The translations under genes were made by a program, and so were the position numbers. Under the pieces are notes generated by a model, which saw only the letters and a program-made list of their open reading frames with translations, did no database searches and was not told the origin of the DNA. From contig QKYT01000637.1 in assembly GCA_003550305.1 (NCBI GenBank), forward strand, positions 5,082 to 60,297: 55,216 bases of DNA, given 5' to 3'. Of the stretch, positions 1 to 10,936 are shown one piece after another (position 1 is the first letter of the stretch; every line of letters starts with the position of its first letter). Source of the stretch: Glomus cerebriforme. Taxonomy: Eukaryota > Glomeromycota > Glomeromycetes > Glomerales > Glomeraceae.

Positions 1-250
1 AAGGAAAAAAAATATGTCAATCGAACAATAATGAATACTGTATAAACTTTTAGTATTTTATTCACCATTCTACATTTCTAATATTTTAAAATTTCAAAAT
101 AAATATTTGTTTAAGAAATTTCGTAATTAATTATTTTACTAATTTAAATAAAATAAAATAAATAAATAAGGTATGTGCATCGGTCTTTAACATTTAACCA
201 GTCCTATTATGTCACAAACTTAAAAAACCTCCCAAGACCGGCCATCTTTA

Positions 251-1021
251 TTATTGATAATTTGGTATAAATTCTTGTCCCCGATTTGTATTCACCAAAT
301 CTAAATCATTATTAGTTATTCCAGGATTTGTAATATTATTAGGCGTAACTTCTCGATCTTGATTTGGAAGATTATTATTTTCAATATCAGTTATTCCAGG
401 ATACTTTCCATTTTTATTTCTATATTTTCTTGCCAAAAAGAAACATAAAGAAATAAAAGCAAAACTACCAAGTACCCCTCCAACAATTGAACCAGTATTG
501 TTTGCAGGTGAGGGTGTGACTGGAGGTGATCCTGGAGGTGGAGCACCTCCTACTGATGAAGGTAAAGTATTCGGTAATCCTGGAGGGGGAGCTGGTGATG
601 GTACTGGGTCCGGTAATCCTGGAGGTGGAGCACCTCCTTCTGGTGGTGGTACTGGGTCCGGAGGTAGAGCACCTCCTGGTGGTGGTACTCCTGGATCCGG
701 TGATGCTGGAGGTGGAGTACCTCCTGGTGGTGGTGGTCCTGGATCCGGTGATGCTGGAGGTGGAGTACCTCCTGGTGGTGGTGGTCCTGGATCCGGTGAT
801 GCTGGAGGTGGAGCACCTCCTGGTGATGGTGATCCTGGATCCGGTGGTGCTGGAGGTGGAGCACCTCCTGGTGGTGGTCCTGGAGGTGAAGCATTCTTAC
901 AGCCACATTTATCAATATCTGAGGATACTCCTGGGGGTACTTTTGGTACTTGAGTGTTTACTTCAAGTATAAATTGAAGCAAAATTATAAAAATCACAAA
1001 AATCAAAATAATTTTTTTCAT
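251..1021 (-). CDS. Proline-rich, signal-peptide and single-TM surface protein
   Basis: Single-exon ORF of 256 aa. The N-terminus (MKKIILIFVIFIILLQF, then a Q/V-rich stretch ending about residue 24) is a clear signal peptide. Residues about 45-170 are a Pro/Gly/Ala/Ser tandem repeat (core PPGG[AT]PPPASPDPG) encoded by a 48-nt DNA repeat. About residues 178-198 form a hydrophobic helix (GGVLGSFAFISLCFFLA) followed by a basic stop-transfer (RKYRNK) and an Asn-rich tail of about 55 residues. I infer a type I membrane or cell-wall-associated protein with a rigid extracellular proline stalk; no enzymatic domain is visible. Family unknown. The repeat is GC-rich compared with its surroundings and creates long antisense open frames, which I treat as shadows. 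Confidence 0.8.
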   Translation of the reverse strand: MKKIILIFVIFIILLQFILEVNTQVPKVPPGVSSDIDKCGCKNASPPGPPPGGAPPPAPPDPGSPSPGGAPPPASPDPGPPPPGGTPPPASPDPGPPPPGGTPPPASPDPGVPPPGGALPPDPVPPPEGGAPPPGLPDPVPSPAPPPGLPNTLPSSVGGAPPPGSPPVTPSPANNTGSIVGGVLGSFAFISLCFFLARKYRNKNGKYPGITDIENNNLPNQDREVTPNNITNPGITNNDLDLVNTNRGQEFIPNYQ

Positions 1022-2635
1022 AATTACGAAAAAAAAAAATTAAATTTATTCTAGCATTATAAAATATGAACGAACACTTTTTATAGCTTTTATAGAATTA
1101 AAAATAATGTCATTAATGAATCTTTTTTTTTTTTTATTCAATTATAATGATGTAAAGAAAAAGGAAAAAAAATAATAAAAATTCACAAATAAAATTCGAA
1201 TATGGTGTTCCATTTGGATCCAAAATGACAAGTGACAAAAATTCCGAAAATTTTTGAAATTTGTAAATTTTCATTGGATATGGACATATGGTCATACTAA
1301 CTTCTAAAAATGACATTTTGAAAGATGATTGTACAAAAATTTCAATTTCGGAATTGTCACTTCTGATCCAAAATCTCAATTCCAAGAAATAAAATTGACA
1401 TTTTAGTCCTAGTAAATATTTGATAATACTGATGCTGAGAATATAATTATACTGTGTATGAAATCAAATTTATTGAGAAAAGTTACGGTAAATAATTTAA
1501 TTGATTGTCAATTTCGAACGAAAAGTTAAAGTAATAAAATTAGTATTTTTTAAAAGCTTAATATTTTCATATTAACGATATATAAGATAATTGACGTGAA
1601 GCCAATATACAGATATCCTATTCCAAAACCTAAAGAATAGGACTGTAATCTAACAAACACACGCATGTTTAGTAGAAAATTTTCATTAAAATCAAGTCAA
1701 CTGATCGAGTTTTAACCAATAATTATCGGCCAAAACCTGATTAAAAATCTGAGCGTTCAGAATTGAACTGGATTTGCACAAATATTATTATAAAAAAATA
1801 ATGTGTTAACGGTTAGTAAAAAATTTTAATCAATTCTTTGTTCAATTTATAACTAAATTTTTTATCAATGCATTATTCTTTACTGTTTTTTAAAGTATAA
1901 AAATATTCTTCATCAGATGAGCAAAAGAAATGAGATACGTGCAGGTGGAATAACTTGTATAACTTGTGTAGTCTTAAAGGATTTAAATTTAACATAAATT
2001 AATTTAATTCTAATTCACAAATCACGATAAAAAACTTTCTTTTCGTTATAAATATAAAATTTGGTTATTTTTTTAATTAATTATATTTTATGTTTATTAT
2101 AAAAAAAACAGTGTAATACATTTTTTTATAAAAAGATAATAAAATAAAACATAGGTATGAAAAATGAGCAAATATACCATTTTTTTTTAAAGCTTGTCAG
2201 AGTTACCATTCTTTTGAGTCATTATTTCCCATTTCTAATACTTTCCTTGATACTATTTCATATTTTCCCTACCACTATAACGCCACTTCATTTCGTTATA
2301 ATTTATTAAGATTAGATTTACTATTGATTTCTGCGTGCAAAAAAAAACGATTATTTTGATCGCTTTCACAATTCACATGATAAAGAAGAGTAGTGATTTT
2401 TCTATAACTTATTAATGATTCAGGATTAATTTATTCATTTGTATTGCAACAAATAATATTGATTATAATCATGCAAATATTTTACACGTTATATTTTACG
2501 CGTCACTCAAATTAATGAACACTTTATTATAAATACAATTAAAAATTTACATCATAAAGTAATATTTACATTAAAAATCTTTGAGAAGTTACGAATTATG
2601 AGGTTTTATATTTAATCTGAAGCTAATTACCAAAT
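1022..2635. other. Gene-poor AT-rich stretch
   Basis: No gene with coding character was found. It contains one inverted-repeat element (about 1207-1385, listed separately). The rest is AT-rich sequence with homopolymer runs. Confidence 0.5.
1207..1385. mobile_element. Small inverted-repeat element (MITE-like)
   Basis: The left arm (about 1207-1260) and right arm (about 1336-1385) are imperfect reverse complements. Both contain TTTGGATC, then AGTGACAA and ATTCCGAAA in the same order when read inward. The size (about 180 bp) and lack of coding potential suggest a non-autonomous DNA transposon. No clear target-site duplication was found. Confidence 0.45.
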
Positions 2636-3085
2636 ACTTTCTTTTATCAATGTAGAATTTATCTATTAATTATTTACAAAAAATATTGATGAATGGATAA
2701 TTGAAATAGTATGAAAATTAATATTTGAGTCTGTAATCTAAACAATTTTTTACTTGATAAATGCTCAACTAAGATAACATTCAAGAAACTTGTTCCGTAA
2801 TAATCTGAATTGAAGGTTTAATGATCAAAATATTTACAAAAAAACTTAAACGAAGAGCGTAGAAAATTCAGTTCCTATTTAACCTATGTAACCTCAAGCT
2901 GTAATTTATGGATTATCTATAAAATCAAACGATTTGAACAATTTAGGAAACGATAATAATATGAAATCTTTTAAGATTCTAATCTCATTTATGGAAATAT
3001 TTAATTAATTTTTTTTATTTTAATTAGAAAAATGGAAATCCAATACGTAGAAAATCTCTAATGGGCATTTTGATGTTACATAGAC
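2636..3085 (+). pseudogene. Decayed Hsp70-like (HSPA12-type) fragment
   Basis: Collinear with exons 5-6 of gene A/D. TTTTATCAATGTAGAATTTA (2644-2663) matches the FIDEEFIKYL coding region. A deletion follows, then the EWVIEI...MK..IFE segment, the ETCSAMFLVGGFSESKYLQK segment, the VPTQPMAAIARGA.IYGLSIKS segment and N.DNMK. The exon 5/6 intron (ending TTTTAATTAG) and the start of exon 6 (GAAAAATGGAAATCCAATAC) are still recognisable. Stops, frameshifts and a roughly 200-bp internal deletion rule out function. The upstream half of the gene is missing. Confidence 0.8.
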
Positions 3086-3679
3086 CAATTGATCACGTGA
3101 GATTATTAGTATTACACTTAGACTATAATAGAATGTTTGCGTTTTATATTTTTTTTTTACCTTTTATAAAATATTTTGATAATTATTTATTGCAATTTGC
3201 AAAGGGTGTGTATGATCTATGTTAGGTATCACCGTATCAGGTATATCAAGCAAGAATTACCATAATGAATTAATTAGCTTTTAAAGAACTAATTTGTGAA
3301 GCATATCCACCGATCTGCTTAGAACTTTAGGTTTTAAAGTTAGGCAAATTTTATTGTTTAAAAATCTGAGAGGGTGGGAAAATAATTTTTATTTTAATAT
3401 ATTATCCTGGTTAAAGCTTTAATTTGGTATAATTTCACTTGATTTGTTTCATAAGTTACAAAAAAAAAAATTTTTTTTTCTCATTTTTTGAAAATACTAT
3501 GAAAATACTACTATTAGATTCTAATCAAACAGAGCTTTTAGTTGAGCATAACTTTGCTTGATTTAAATGATAGGCCGATGCCAAAATACACAAATTTTTA
3601 CAAATAATTTTATCAATTCTGCAGATTGGCAGATATGATTTTTTTTTTTTTATCACAATAATGCAATAAAATGTATCGA
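3086..3679. other. Intergenic, nothing recognised
   Basis: AT-rich sequence with poly-A/T runs. I see no coding, RNA or repeat structure. Confidence 0.4.
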
Positions 3680-3770
3680 TAATATAAATTATGCTTAGTG
3701 TTACAACTCCTAAGATCTACTATGGTCATTGTTCGATTTCCTTATTTAGTATTTCATTTAGTGATACAAA
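3680..3770 (+). promoter_or_regulatory. Orphan Hsp70-family promoter block
   Basis: Contains AATTATGCTTAGTG, then GATCTAC, then TTTAGTATTTCATTTAG in the order and spacing found upstream of genes A, D and E, but no Hsp70 gene follows. It is probably a remnant of a lost copy. Confidence 0.45.
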
Positions 3771-4959
3771 AATAAAATGGTAATGGCGTAATTATTTATA
3801 TGATTATATAGATATGCATTTGGGCTAGTTTTCAAAATATATAACAATACTATTTAGTTTAATTATGCCACAGAAAATTTAATAGCGAACTAAAAATAAA
3901 AATCTTATTTTAAACGCCTATTGAATCTTCACGGAATTTTTAATAATAGTTTGGGGTCACCTTTTTATAAATGCGATGATTACTTAGAGAATAATATTAA
4001 TAGGAAAAAACCCCATTTTATTAATGTACTGTAAATGGTAATCACATATTATATCGACCATTTTTAAATTTTATCACATTATGCAAAATGCCGTTATCTG
4101 TTAGTTTATATTAATTACACTCATCAAGCTTATTTTACAGTATATGAATTCTTAATTTCATTTAAATCGAATTATATTTTCAAAGATTCCGCCAGATCAA
4201 TGTGGCCACTTTATAAATATTCGCCAAATAAATAATATACATGTTTAAAAGTAAGATTAAATAAAATCAATAAAATAAGTAGATTTAATCGACTCTCAAA
4301 CTATATCACCAACACAATTTAAATGATTCTAATGCTTCCCCTAATTTCCTGTTTAGATTTCACAACCTCATCATTATTATGAATATCATCATCCTGTAAA
4401 TTCGTCTGGTCTTGCCATTATCCTTATCATCATCAGATTTCTTATTCAACATATTTTGAAATGTCTCCCGATTGTTCTTTTTTTTGCTTGGTTAAATTTT
4501 CTATGACATGATAAAATACTATCCGGCACATCTTATGATAAAGTGCATTTATTCCAATCACATAGTCTGTCTAACATCATGCGAGCAAGATGAATTCCAA
4601 CCTATTTGAAGAACCTTTTCATCCACAAGTTCGCCAAGAGGTTATATTGCCAATACTTTTTTTGTTGTTGTGCATTCATGATTTTTACAAACATTTTGTA
4701 ATAAACCTAAATGAAAAAGTTGCATCTTTTTTTGCCAAAAAATTCCAATGCATTTTTGTGTAAACAATGTTGTGATTTCTTGAAAAAACTTCCAGCGTAA
4801 AAGTTTTCCACGTAATATTCATTAATAAATATGTACCCATCCAATTTGATCTACTATTCTTTGAGCTGATGGTATCAGGCTCATTTTCCAGATAAGATTC
4901 TCCTTCTACAGGTTAATCGTTTCTCATATGTTCCCCGTTTATTAGTCACATTCTCACTT
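3771..4959. other. Intergenic, possible tail of the hAT relic
   Basis: No intact gene. About 4320-4960 has somewhat higher complexity and short minus-strand reading segments, and could be the 3' end of the hAT-like relic next to it. I could not prove this. Confidence 0.3.
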
Positions 4960-6800
4960 TACTGTAAACATTTTCATGAGGTTGTATAGGAGGCCATATG
5001 ATTTTGTTTACAAAGCTTCAATTGCCAAGATTTAATAAACATTTTTAAAAATGCTCTGAGAATTGATATTGATCTTGATTTATTTTTTTATGATGAATGA
5101 GAGTATTTTGTGAGTTGTTGAAAATTTTGAATAATTTTCTATNTTGATTATTCATCAATTCTACTCCTTAACTGACTCATTCCTAGTACTTCGCCATGCT
5201 TTAAATAAATTAAAAAAAAAATGCTTAATTTTAATGAAAATAATCAATGAAAATTATAAAAATTTTATAATTCAATTTCACTTACAATAAGCCATCCAAT
5301 TATCCCACTAAGTTGATTATCAAAATGATATTCCTCCTAAGATATTCTCGTAAATAGCTCCATATCAAACCAGACCTGATAATAATAATTTTGACCATAA
5401 GAGATATGTTGCCATTGATTCCAACGGCGTTAAAAAAAAGTTCTCATTTGGCCAGAAAAATTCTCATTTGTATGAACCGAAAATATTTTAATTATCCATC
5501 CAAATACCGCGCCATATCTTTTTGTAATATATTTAATGCTGCACAAAATGATAATTAAATCTTAGAGTTTGTATAGATAACTCTAAAATTTGGATAATTA
5601 CCAGTGATATAAGGAGGAGTCAAGATGTTCAGTGTAAATTCCATGGAATAGTGTCTAATTCACGAAAATCAAATTTGATTTGGAAAATTTTCTGATTTTA
5701 TTAACTAAATAAATAAACTAAATTAGAAAATTTAACTTAAGTGCTGCTCCTGTTTCAAAATATCGACAGAAATAATAACTATTCCATCGTGTTCCACCAG
5801 GAGTAGCTAAAGCTATCGGCAAACCCGTAAAGTAAGTTGATGAATGAAATTATTAACGATCTTTGTTGAAGTTTGTTAATTTCTCCTATTGCTAATTTCA
5901 TTTGCTGTGCCATACAAAATAAAAACCTCATTAGGAATCGCCCATATAGAATTACTTAAGAAACTATAGATATTCTAACAGCGTCTAATGGTACAAATAC
6001 GACAAAAACCAAGAATTCTGACACTTTTCTACATTAAACGATCTTTCAACCGCAAGAACGCCAACAAGCGTATACGACCAGAACCTACAAGATATTCTAT
6101 CAAAAAATAGACGTAAATAAATTAATACTTTTTTTTTATAATCTTTATTAATAATTCGCTTTTTATTAATGACATACCACATAGCAGCACATTCACCTGC
6201 CGAATCAGACAAAAAGTTAATTCTATAATATTTTTGATTTTTGATGTTTCATCACTATCTTCTGCAATCAAAATAAGTGTTTCACCTGTATTATCGTCAC
6301 ATGTTTCAGTTGCTCCAATTTTATCATCCTGTGCACTTTTCGTAATAGATCGCGTCAACATTTTAGTTGAATGTGATAAAATTCGAATCCTCATTCTTTT
6401 CAACTTTGTATTTTCAACGCTAGGATAATAAAAGTAAAAAATCATTTGCTTCTTGATTTTCAAAAAAAAGTGAAAGGTAATCCATTTGAAACTTGCATTT
6501 GCAAAGGAAGGTTTCAAAATATGGTCTGTCTCTTTTGTTAAGGCCACGATACACAACTTGTAATAAGAAGTTGGGTAAAATAGTGGAAGATTCTTCCTTT
6601 TCTTCTTCCCCTTACTTTCTGAATCTAAAAATTTTAATTCGTAACGTTAGAAATAATTAATTAATCATGAACTATAAAAAAAATATTTATCACCTGATTT
6701 ATCAATTATGGTTGTATTTTTCTCCTCAAGAGCATTTCGCGATGAAGTTTCGATTCTTTCGCTTCCTGTCACTTGATTTTACATGTGAGATGCTCACAAC
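4960..6800 (-). mobile_element. Decayed hAT-like transposase, copy 1
   Basis: Minus-strand remnants read in order: a Ser/Lys-rich leader (about 6790), DSAGECAAMWYVIN (about 6210-6165), which resembles the segment hAT/DUF659-type transposases have before their Cys-His patch, and PGGTRWNSYYFC (about 5805-5770), the TRWNS signature typical of hAT elements. Further collinear segments run to about 4960. Stops and frameshifts are scattered throughout. The order of segments is repeated on the plus strand at about 24100-25330, so this is a dispersed repeat. The apparent 144-aa and 75-aa reading frames at 6122-6556 and 5985-6212 are overlapping pieces of this relic, not separate genes. The family call rests on short motifs. 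Confidence 0.6.
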
Positions 6801-7423
6801 AAACGAACATAGTGGCAGAGTTTAGCTTTATTGAAACAAAGCAGCCCAATCTTTTATTAAAATTGTAAATTAATATATATTCCTTCATAAAAAATTATAA
6901 ACTGCTCTCTTATTGGTTGTTTTTCCTTGTGGGTGATTGATGTAAAGAACTTTCTAAAATTATGCCCACATTTGTATTAGCTAAATTTCGTGTTGAAAAG
7001 ACATTAACGCGACTTTTTGAACATTTCATACAGTGCACTCGATTTAAAAATTAATCAAAAAAAAAGATCATCACATTACACAAATTCTGGTCACTGGTTG
7101 CACGTGGAGTTGCTTTACCGTTACATCATAAAGTTCTCGTGCACTTCAACTTGAGGTAAAAATAAAAGTAAATTCTATTTATGGAAAGGTAAAGAACACT
7201 TACACTGGTAAAACTTAGACAGAGTAATGCGTTTTTCTTAAAAGAAACTAAAATAAAAAAGAAAAAAACTGCAATATTTATCGCATTTTAAGAAAAATAA
7301 ACTTTCTATAAGAATAAGTTTATGAAATAAACTTTCTTTGGACATACAAAAATCATATTGTGATCAACAGATTAACGGAATTTTTTATGAATAGATTTTT
7401 TTCCCAAAATAATTGATTTACCA
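6801..7423. other. Intergenic, upstream of gene A
   Basis: AT-rich sequence. Nothing is recognised until the conserved promoter block begins near 7424. Confidence 0.4.
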
Positions 7424-7520
7424 CATTACATTCCAAATGAGATCTACAACAGTCTCTTTATCAAATTTCTAATTTAGTATTTCATTTGATTGTAAATGAA
7501 TTGGTTGTCTATTTAAAATT
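7424..7520 (+). promoter_or_regulatory. Promoter of Hsp70-like gene A
   Basis: The block GAGATCTAC...GTCTCTTTATC..AATTTAGTATTTCATTTGA is shared with the upstream regions of D and E. It is followed by the TATA-like TCTATTTAAAA about 45 nt before the ATG at 7558. Conservation among paralogs marks it as the core promoter; the bound factors are unknown. Confidence 0.6.
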
Positions 7521-7557
7521 TGACTATCCTATTGATTCGTAAAATTTAGTTTTGAAA

Positions 7558-9784
7558 ATGAATCGTCTTATTAACAAATTCAATAAGAATTTGCGGAGCA
7601 ATTCAATCCGAAGTATGTATCGATAAAATAGATTTAATGAAACACTTTTAATTTATAACTAAAGAAACTAATTTTATATTTTGAATGTTCGAAAGATAAA
7701 AAAAGCAAGGTTCCTGGAGAAGAAAAGAAAAAAGTATCGCAGAAATTACCAAATAATTTGTGGTTAACGAGCTCTAAAGACAATAATATTCGCGTTGTGG
7801 TTGGATTAGATTTTGGAACAACTTATTCTGGATTTGCATATTGTCATGTTAACGAAAATCAAAATATATGTTCAAATGATTCGTGGCACGGAGAAGTGGG
7901 TCAATTAAAAACAAATACAGTTCTTCAATATGATAATGAATACAAAAATGTAAAATTTTGGGGGGCTCCAGCTCTAGCCAAAAAGCAAAGTCGTAGAACA
8001 AAAACACAAAATAGTAGTGAAGGCAATAAACCCGTTGAATTGTTCAAATTACATTTAGGTGATTTATTAGATAAATTTAAACCAAAACTTCCAGTTGATT
8101 ATAAAAAAGCTATAACTGATTATCTCAGAGAAATTGGCAAGGTATAATTTTAAAAATATACTTTAGCAGTTTAATTTTCCATTTTCTAATTAATAATTTT
8201 TCAGGTAATTCAAGAAACCGTTGCTACACATTGGCCAAAAATTGATTATTTTGCAAATGTTCTTTTGGTTATTACCGTTCCCGCAGAATTATCTGAAAAG
8301 TCAAAAGCAATTATGAGAATATGTGCATTCGATGCGGGACTAATTAAAGAAAAATACTCGACAAATTTACAATTTACTACAGAACGTAAGACCTTCGCAA
8401 TTTATATAAAAATTATATTACTTCTTTTAGATTTAGATTGACATCTATAATTTTTTTTTAAGCCGAAGCTGCTGCGGTATATTGCATGGAAAATCTTAAA
8501 GGACAGACTTTTACACGACCAGGAAGTATGTTTTAACTTTTAAATAAATGTGTTTTCATTAGTTTATAGTACAAATTAATTAATAATTTATATATAATTT
8601 ACACATTAGATAATTTTATGATAGTTGACTGTGGTGGTGGCACGGTAGATTTAACAATCCGAAAATTAATAAACGATAAGCAACTGGGCGAAATAACTGA
8701 AAGAACCGGTGATTTTTGTGGAAGCACCTTTATTGATAAAGAATTTATTAAGTATTTACGAAAAATACTTGGAGATGAACCTATAGATTTACTTAGAGAT
8801 AATAATTATGGACAAATGCAATATTTGATACAACAATTTTGTAAATATGGTAAAATTCCTTTTACAGGAGATGATCCAGGCTTTTTATATGAATTGGATA
8901 TTCAAGATACAATTCCAATATTAAAACAATATATTNCTNATGATGANNTCANNNAANCTTTAGAAGAANATGAATGGGTAATTGANNTTGATTTTGAAAG
9001 TATGAAAACAATATTTGAGCCTGTTGTCCAGAAAATTCTTTGCTTGATAAAATCTCAACTAGATAACATTCAAGAAACTTGTTCTGCAATGTTCTTAGTT
9101 GGAGGTTTTAGTGAATCAAAATATTTACAAAAAAAAATTAACGAAAAATTTAATCGTCGAGTAGAAACTATTTCAGTTCCTACTCAACCTATGGCAGCAA
9201 TTGCACGTGGAGCTACAATTTATGGATTATCTATAAAATCAGACGACTTAAATAATCTAGACATCGATGATAATATGAAATGTGTGATTTCTTCGAGAGT
9301 TCTTAAATATTCTTATGGAGTTGAAGTATCACGTGAATGGGTGTGTTCTTTACTCATTTTAAAAGCATTATTAATAAAAATTATTTTTTAAATAAATTTT
9401 TTATATTTTATTATTTAGGAAAATGGAGATCCAATACATAGAATGACCAACGATAAACGTATTTTGAAATTTGATTGTTTAGCCAGACGTGGTACTAAAA
9501 TGAATATTAACCAAGAAGTTACAAGTTCTTATGTACCATTATATCCTAATCAAAAGAATATGGCTATGAAAATATATTATACTCGAGAATATGATGGAAT
9601 ATATTGCGATGATCCTGGTATGAAACATTTAGGAACGCTTATCGCCGATCTTCCTGGTTCAGGCCTTGATAGATCTATATTATTTGGAATGACTTTTGGA
9701 AAAATGGAAATTATTGCTACATCAAAGGACGAACAAACCGGTAAAAATTATAAAGCCACCTTTACGATTAACTTAGATGACTAA
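7558..9784 (+). CDS. Hsp70-like ATPase (HSPA12-type), gene A
   Basis: Exons reconstructed as 7558-7612, 7696-8141, 8205-8385, 8463-8525, 8610-9340 and 9419-9784, giving 613 aa in frame throughout. Visible motifs: phosphate-1 VVGLDFGTTYSGFAYC (about 53-68), VPAE.SEKSKAIMR (exon 3), EPEAAAVYC across the exon 3/4 junction, phosphate-2 IVDCGGGTVDLT (about 253-264), adenosine motif LVGGFSESKYL (about 412) and IARGA (about 445). The last exon encodes a 121-aa C-terminal domain ending NLDD. EPEAA and the short substrate-side domain match HSPA12-type Hsp70s rather than canonical DnaK; these are predicted ATP-binding chaperone-like proteins whose clients are unknown. Exon 1 (18 aa, basic, Asn-rich) joins by a phase-1 intron. 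The ancestral acceptor AG is AT here, and an AG six bases downstream restores the frame. Ambiguous bases lie at 8936-8986. Confidence 0.85.
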
Positions 9785-10763
9785 TATGCATGTTGATTTG
9801 ATTTAATTAGTAAACATATATATTTTTCGCTGATTAAGTTGAAGTTGATATCCTCCTCATGTCACATAATTGTCAAAAACGGCAATAAATCAAATATACT
9901 AAAATACTTAGGAATAATAAATTTTAACTAAAATAGTAACATTTTGAATTATATTATATTCCACTCTTCTTTTAATATTTTTTTATAACCAATAAAATAT
10001 TTTGCTACATGTTCGATGTTTAAAAAGTTTTCTTAAACAACTACAGTGTTATGGAAAATATACTGTAATTTAACAGTTAAAATAAAAATTTTGATATGAA
10101 AAGGAAAGGAACTTGACCATTTACAATTAAAATTATTTTTTTTGTGGCAATTAATCTCGTTCCTGACGGAAACTCTATTCCTAACAGTGCATCCTTAATT
10201 GTATTTGTATTAATAACCAATTACGATTAGCTATAATATCATAATATGCTATTAATAATTATATCATTTTTATTTTGATTCATTTACTTATTAAATGGAA
10301 CTTTGATAATAAGAACACAAAACCTACAACTGTTATAGAAGCAAAGGTTAGGACGTTTAATTATATCCAATCATATTTTACGAGCTTAATTTTATATACG
10401 AGTCATTTGAACATACATATCAGATATACTTGAATTTTCGTTAACATGGAAAAAATAAATCCAGAATAGGTCGTTTCACGGCACGAATATAAATCATCTA
10501 CTTAAAATAGTTTAACTGTTAATCAAATTGATGTTTTCATTCAATCTTCTTTTTTTTTGATTATCTGCCAAATAAATTCATTAATTTAAGGATATGATGT
10601 ACCATAATTATTAAAAGGATAAATTACACCTGATAATTCTTATTCGAATAAGTCTATTTTTAGTTAATAATAATTTTATGAACAAATATAGAATAAATAA
10701 AGATAAAATACAAACGAAATTACTTATTAGGAAATTAAACAAAGGTTGTAAAACTTAAATTAA
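9785..10763. other. Intergenic between gene A and CC1
   Basis: The 3' flank of A carries a CCTCCT...AAAAACGGCA segment that recurs downstream of gene G (about 43365-43395), so the 3' flank was duplicated with the gene. No coding signal. Confidence 0.45.
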
Positions 10764-10815
10764 TGTGATTATATCGAATTCATTTGATGATAATCTACCA
10801 ATATTTTAGCCGAAC
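10764..10815 (+). promoter_or_regulatory. Conserved upstream block of CC1
   Basis: TGTGATTATATCGAATTCAT, then CCAATATTTTAGCCGAA, is shared with 45996-46033 upstream of CC2, with a 13-14 bp difference between the two halves. A CTTCC microsatellite (about 10889-10907) lies between this block and the ATG at 10937. Confidence 0.55.
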
Positions 10816-10936
10816 TAAAAATTGTAAATCAAGTTCAAAGGTAATATAAACTCCGATTCAACGCTCGATAATAAATTATTCTTTTTTCTTCCTTCCTTCC
10901 TTCCTTTCTTTTACAATATTTAAACCGAAATTAAAC

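Noticed and set aside
498..972. Plus-strand frames of about 150 aa and a second minus frame over the proline-repeat gene
   Set aside because: The repeat has no stops in several frames; only the 251-1021 minus frame has a signal peptide, TM segment and sensible tail.
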